Below, in pieces: positions 61,989-64,000 of a stretch of 64,000 nucleotides of DNA (positions are counted from its first letter, which is position 1; each line of letters starts with the position of its first letter). The position numbers were made by a program, and so were the translations under genes. The notes beneath the pieces were generated by a model. That model saw nothing but the letters and a program-made list of their open reading frames with translations. It did no database searches and was not told where the DNA came from. The DNA comes from Bacteroidia bacterium (GTDB lineage: Bacteria; Bacteroidota; Bacteroidia; AKYH767-A; OLB10), in assembly GCA_037045145.1 (NCBI GenBank), contig JBAOIA010000011.1, positions 930,001 to 994,000 of the forward strand. Reading direction: 5' to 3'.

Positions 61989-64000
61989 ATGTTAAAAACA
62001 AATTACAAAAACAGAGTACATTCTTTCTCTTGTTGGAGATGGATGATTTGTTTCATGTTCCTGGTGGGAATGTGGACAACGAGCGCACAGGCGCAAACAA
62101 CTATTACTACTACGTTTGCTAACAACAACGGTTCATCAGTTGTGGTATTTAGTGTGCAGAACAACAATCCTTATGCTATCATAATGACTGATATCGGTAG
62201 TCATGCGGGAGTAACATCAACTTACACTTGCTATTTGTATGCCAAGGCGGCCACCTATAATGTAGCTCCAGGTGCAGCCGGAGCAATCACTGCTGCAAAT
62301 GGTTGGAGTGTAGTAGCTTCGAACAGCAGTTTATCTCTTCCTGCAAATACTTCTGGAACCGGTAGTACGGCTTCGCCTTTTATAACAGGTATGAGTTATA
62401 CGATTCCGGCAATGACACAAGTGCGACTTGCTTTACAATTAGCAACAGGAGCAGGGCTACCTCCATTTACAACTACTGCAGGAAGTCTTAGATACTCAAC
62501 AGTGAGTGGTACTTGTTCATTTACCGGAGCAGGAGTTGATTTGAATTCTTGTGCAAGTTACGGTTATGGTGGAACATTATCTTCACCAACTAATACACCA
62601 CGAGGCCTCGTAGGATATATTTCATTTATTCCAGCAGTACCATGTACTGGCACACCAACACCTGGAAATACAACGGCAAATGTTAATCCTGTATGTCCAA
62701 GTTCTTCTTTCACATTAGGGTTACAAAATCCATCAAATGGAAGTGGAGTAACCTATCAGTGGCAATCATCTCCTGATAATATTACTTATACAAATATTAG
62801 TGGTGCTACAAGCGCATCATATGCCTTAACTCAATCAGTGGACACCTGGTATCAATGTATAGTTACCTGTACCAACAGTGGACAGACTACTACATCTAAC
62901 CCTTTACAGGTAACAACCAATCCGTTTTACAATTGCTATTGTACTTCCACTGCTACGAGTACAGCAGATGAAGATATATTAAACGTTACTTTCGGTTCGT
63001 TGAACAATACTTCTACCTGCTCTACTACTGGTACGGGTCCTGGCTCTGTGCTCAATATGTACAGCAACTATAGGAGTGGTGTAGGCGCACCTGCAGCACC
63101 TAGCGTAATGCAAGGCGATGTAGTACCGCTTTCTTTAGGTTTGGGTACTTGCGGAGGCAGCTACCCAAATACCGCTAAAGTATTTATAGACTGGAATCAG
63201 AACGGTTTGTTTACCGATGCCGGTGAAGAGGTTTATGTATCTACTTCTGGCTCGGGTGCACGCACCGTTACCGGCTCTGTTACTGTACCTTTGAGTGCCG
63301 TACCCGGCAATACCGCTATGCGTGTGGTTTTTGTTGAAACCAGTACACCATCTGTTGTTGTTCCTTGTGGTACTTATACATGGGGCGAAACCGAAGATTA
63401 TTTAATCAATGTAGTAGCCACTTCAGCTTGTAGCGGTGCTCCGGTTGCCGGCACGGCATCTGGCCCTGCAAGTATATGTCCGAGTATTGCCTTTACGGTA
63501 AGCACTTCGGGTGCTACTGTAGGTACAGGCATCAGTGGTCAGTGGTATTCCTCTACTGATGGAGGAAGCACTTGGTCGCCTATCAGCGGTGCTACCAGCA
63601 CAAGCTATAATGTAGCAGCCGGCATTTCGGTGCCTACTATGTATCAGTATGTGATTACTTGTAGTAATAGTGGCTTGAGTGCTACCAGTAACAATATAAG
63701 CATAGCTGTAAATCCTGTTAATGCGTGCTACTGTACACCTACTTCTACCAGCGCTACTTATGGTATTACTAATTTAACTACCACAAGTGGTATAGCTAAT
63801 ATCAATAATACGAGCCCTGGTGGTCAGGGATATGTAGATAATACAGCTCAAGTGGTGTCGCAACTTCAAGGTAGTAGTGTGAACTTTAGCTATACAGTAG
63901 TACCTACAGAAGGTGTAGGAATCTGGATAGACTGGAATCAAAATGGAAGCTTCTTAGATGCAGGTGAGCAAGTATATAGCTCAGGTGGATCTTATGTAAG
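61989..64000 (+). CDS. Third large GEVED surface protein, 5' part (runs off the window)
   Basis: Open from the ATG at 61989 to the window end, 670 codons, no stop. Signal peptide about 1-36 (FMFLVGMWTTSAQAQ), nearly identical to that of the 2513-aa neighbour. Then a unique domain to about 215, an Ig-like module at 219 (CTGTPTPGN), a GEVED domain from 316 closed by GETEDY near 466, a second Ig-like module (CSGAPVAG onward), and a GEVED domain from 580 that is cut off. The first GEVED resembles the neighbour's second, and the second resembles the neighbour's first. The missing C-terminus presumably carries a T9SS sorting domain, inferred from its paralogues. Confidence 0.9.
   Translation, partial: MLKTNYKNRVHSFSCWRWMICFMFLVGMWTTSAQAQTTITTTFANNNGSSVVVFSVQNNNPYAIIMTDIGSHAGVTSTYTCYLYAKAATYNVAPGAAGAITAANGWSVVASNSSLSLPANTSGTGSTASPFITGMSYTIPAMTQVRLALQLATGAGLPPFTTTAGSLRYSTVSGTCSFTGAGVDLNSCASYGYGGTLSSPTNTPRGLVGYISFIPAVPCTGTPTPGNTTANVNPVCPSSSFTLGLQNPSNGSGVTYQWQSSPDNITYTNISGATSASYALTQSVDTWYQCIVTCTNSGQTTTSNPLQVTTNPFYNCYCTSTATSTADEDILNVTFGSLNNTSTCSTTGTGPGSVLNMYSNYRSGVGAPAAPSVMQGDVVPLSLGLGTCGGSYPNTAKVFIDWNQNGLFTDAGEEVYVSTSGSGARTVTGSVTVPLSAVPGNTAMRVVFVETSTPSVVVPCGTYTWGETEDYLINVVATSACSGAPVAGTASGPASICPSIAFTVSTSGATVGTGISGQWYSSTDGGSTWSPISGATSTSYNVAAGISVPTMYQYVITCSNSGLSATSNNISIAVNPVNACYCTPTSTSATYGITNLTTTSGIANINNTSPGGQGYVDNTAQVVSQLQGSSVNFSYTVVPTEGVGIWIDWNQNGSFLDAGEQVYSSGGSYV
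63726..63978 (+). repeat. GEVED DNA repeat, copy 2
   Basis: Partner of 55031-55283, in the second GEVED domain of the third array gene. The 88-base identical block is at 63891-63978; similarity falls off sharply right after it. Confidence 0.88.

Overview
The window reads as chromosome of a Bacteroidota bacterium. Six secreted proteins are built for the type IX secretion system (T9SS); the five complete ones end in a type A C-terminal sorting domain. Promoter-like sites fit the Bacteroidota -7 consensus TAnnTTTG, often with a TTG near -33. Start codons mostly lack a Shine-Dalgarno sequence, and families largely confined to this phylum are present (DUF4835/PorD-like, the omega/Rpb6-like RNA polymerase subunit, a long MraY, FtsZ with an extension after its conserved tail peptide). 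I cannot place it below phylum level. No rRNA, tRNA, CRISPR array, insertion sequence or prophage was seen.

Layout. 0-3.3 kb: end of a polysaccharide flippase, dut, a polyprenyl-phosphate mannosyltransferase-like GT2 enzyme and a convergent manC, a small surface-glycan neighbourhood. 3.4-7 kb: a secreted T9SS subtilisin. 7.1-10.4 kb: a tight operon bamD-rpoZ-coaBC-DUF4835. 10.4-14.7 kb: accessory exported proteins, including an overlapping minus-strand trio, a Lys/Glu/Pro-rich exported protein and a T9SS Ig-like protein. 14.8-18.7 kb: minus-strand cysteine desulfurase, glmM and a 2-hydroxyacid dehydrogenase preceded by a promoter, mini-ORF and hairpin that look like an attenuator or small RNA. 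19-29.2 kb: recG, another T9SS protein, a cold-shock protein, adenine deaminase, pterin dehydratase, hypotheticals, murQ and an acyltransferase.

29.4-44.9 kb is one compact division and cell wall (dcw) cluster: mraZ-rsmH-ftsL-ftsI-murE-mraY-murD-ftsW-murG-murC-ftsQ-ftsA-ftsZ. Gaps never exceed about 37 bases. It starts at 10-bp-spaced TGGGN repeats (a MraZ operator) and ends at a strong intrinsic terminator. It supplies lipid II synthesis, the septal transpeptidase and glycosyltransferase, and the FtsZ ring with its FtsA anchor. murF, ddl and murB are not in the cluster. glmM (precursor synthesis) and murQ (wall recycling) lie nearby.

44.9-48.5 kb holds a PadR regulator and PspC-type membrane protein behind a near-perfect palindrome sitting on the promoter, then two small exported proteins. 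48.7-64 kb is an array of very large T9SS surface proteins: 1461 aa, 2513 aa, and a third running off the window. They share Ig-like/GEVED modules, a near-identical C-terminal tail and stretches of about 95% identical DNA. The order of GEVED subtypes differs between neighbours, which points to recent module shuffling. This array is the most unusual part of the window.
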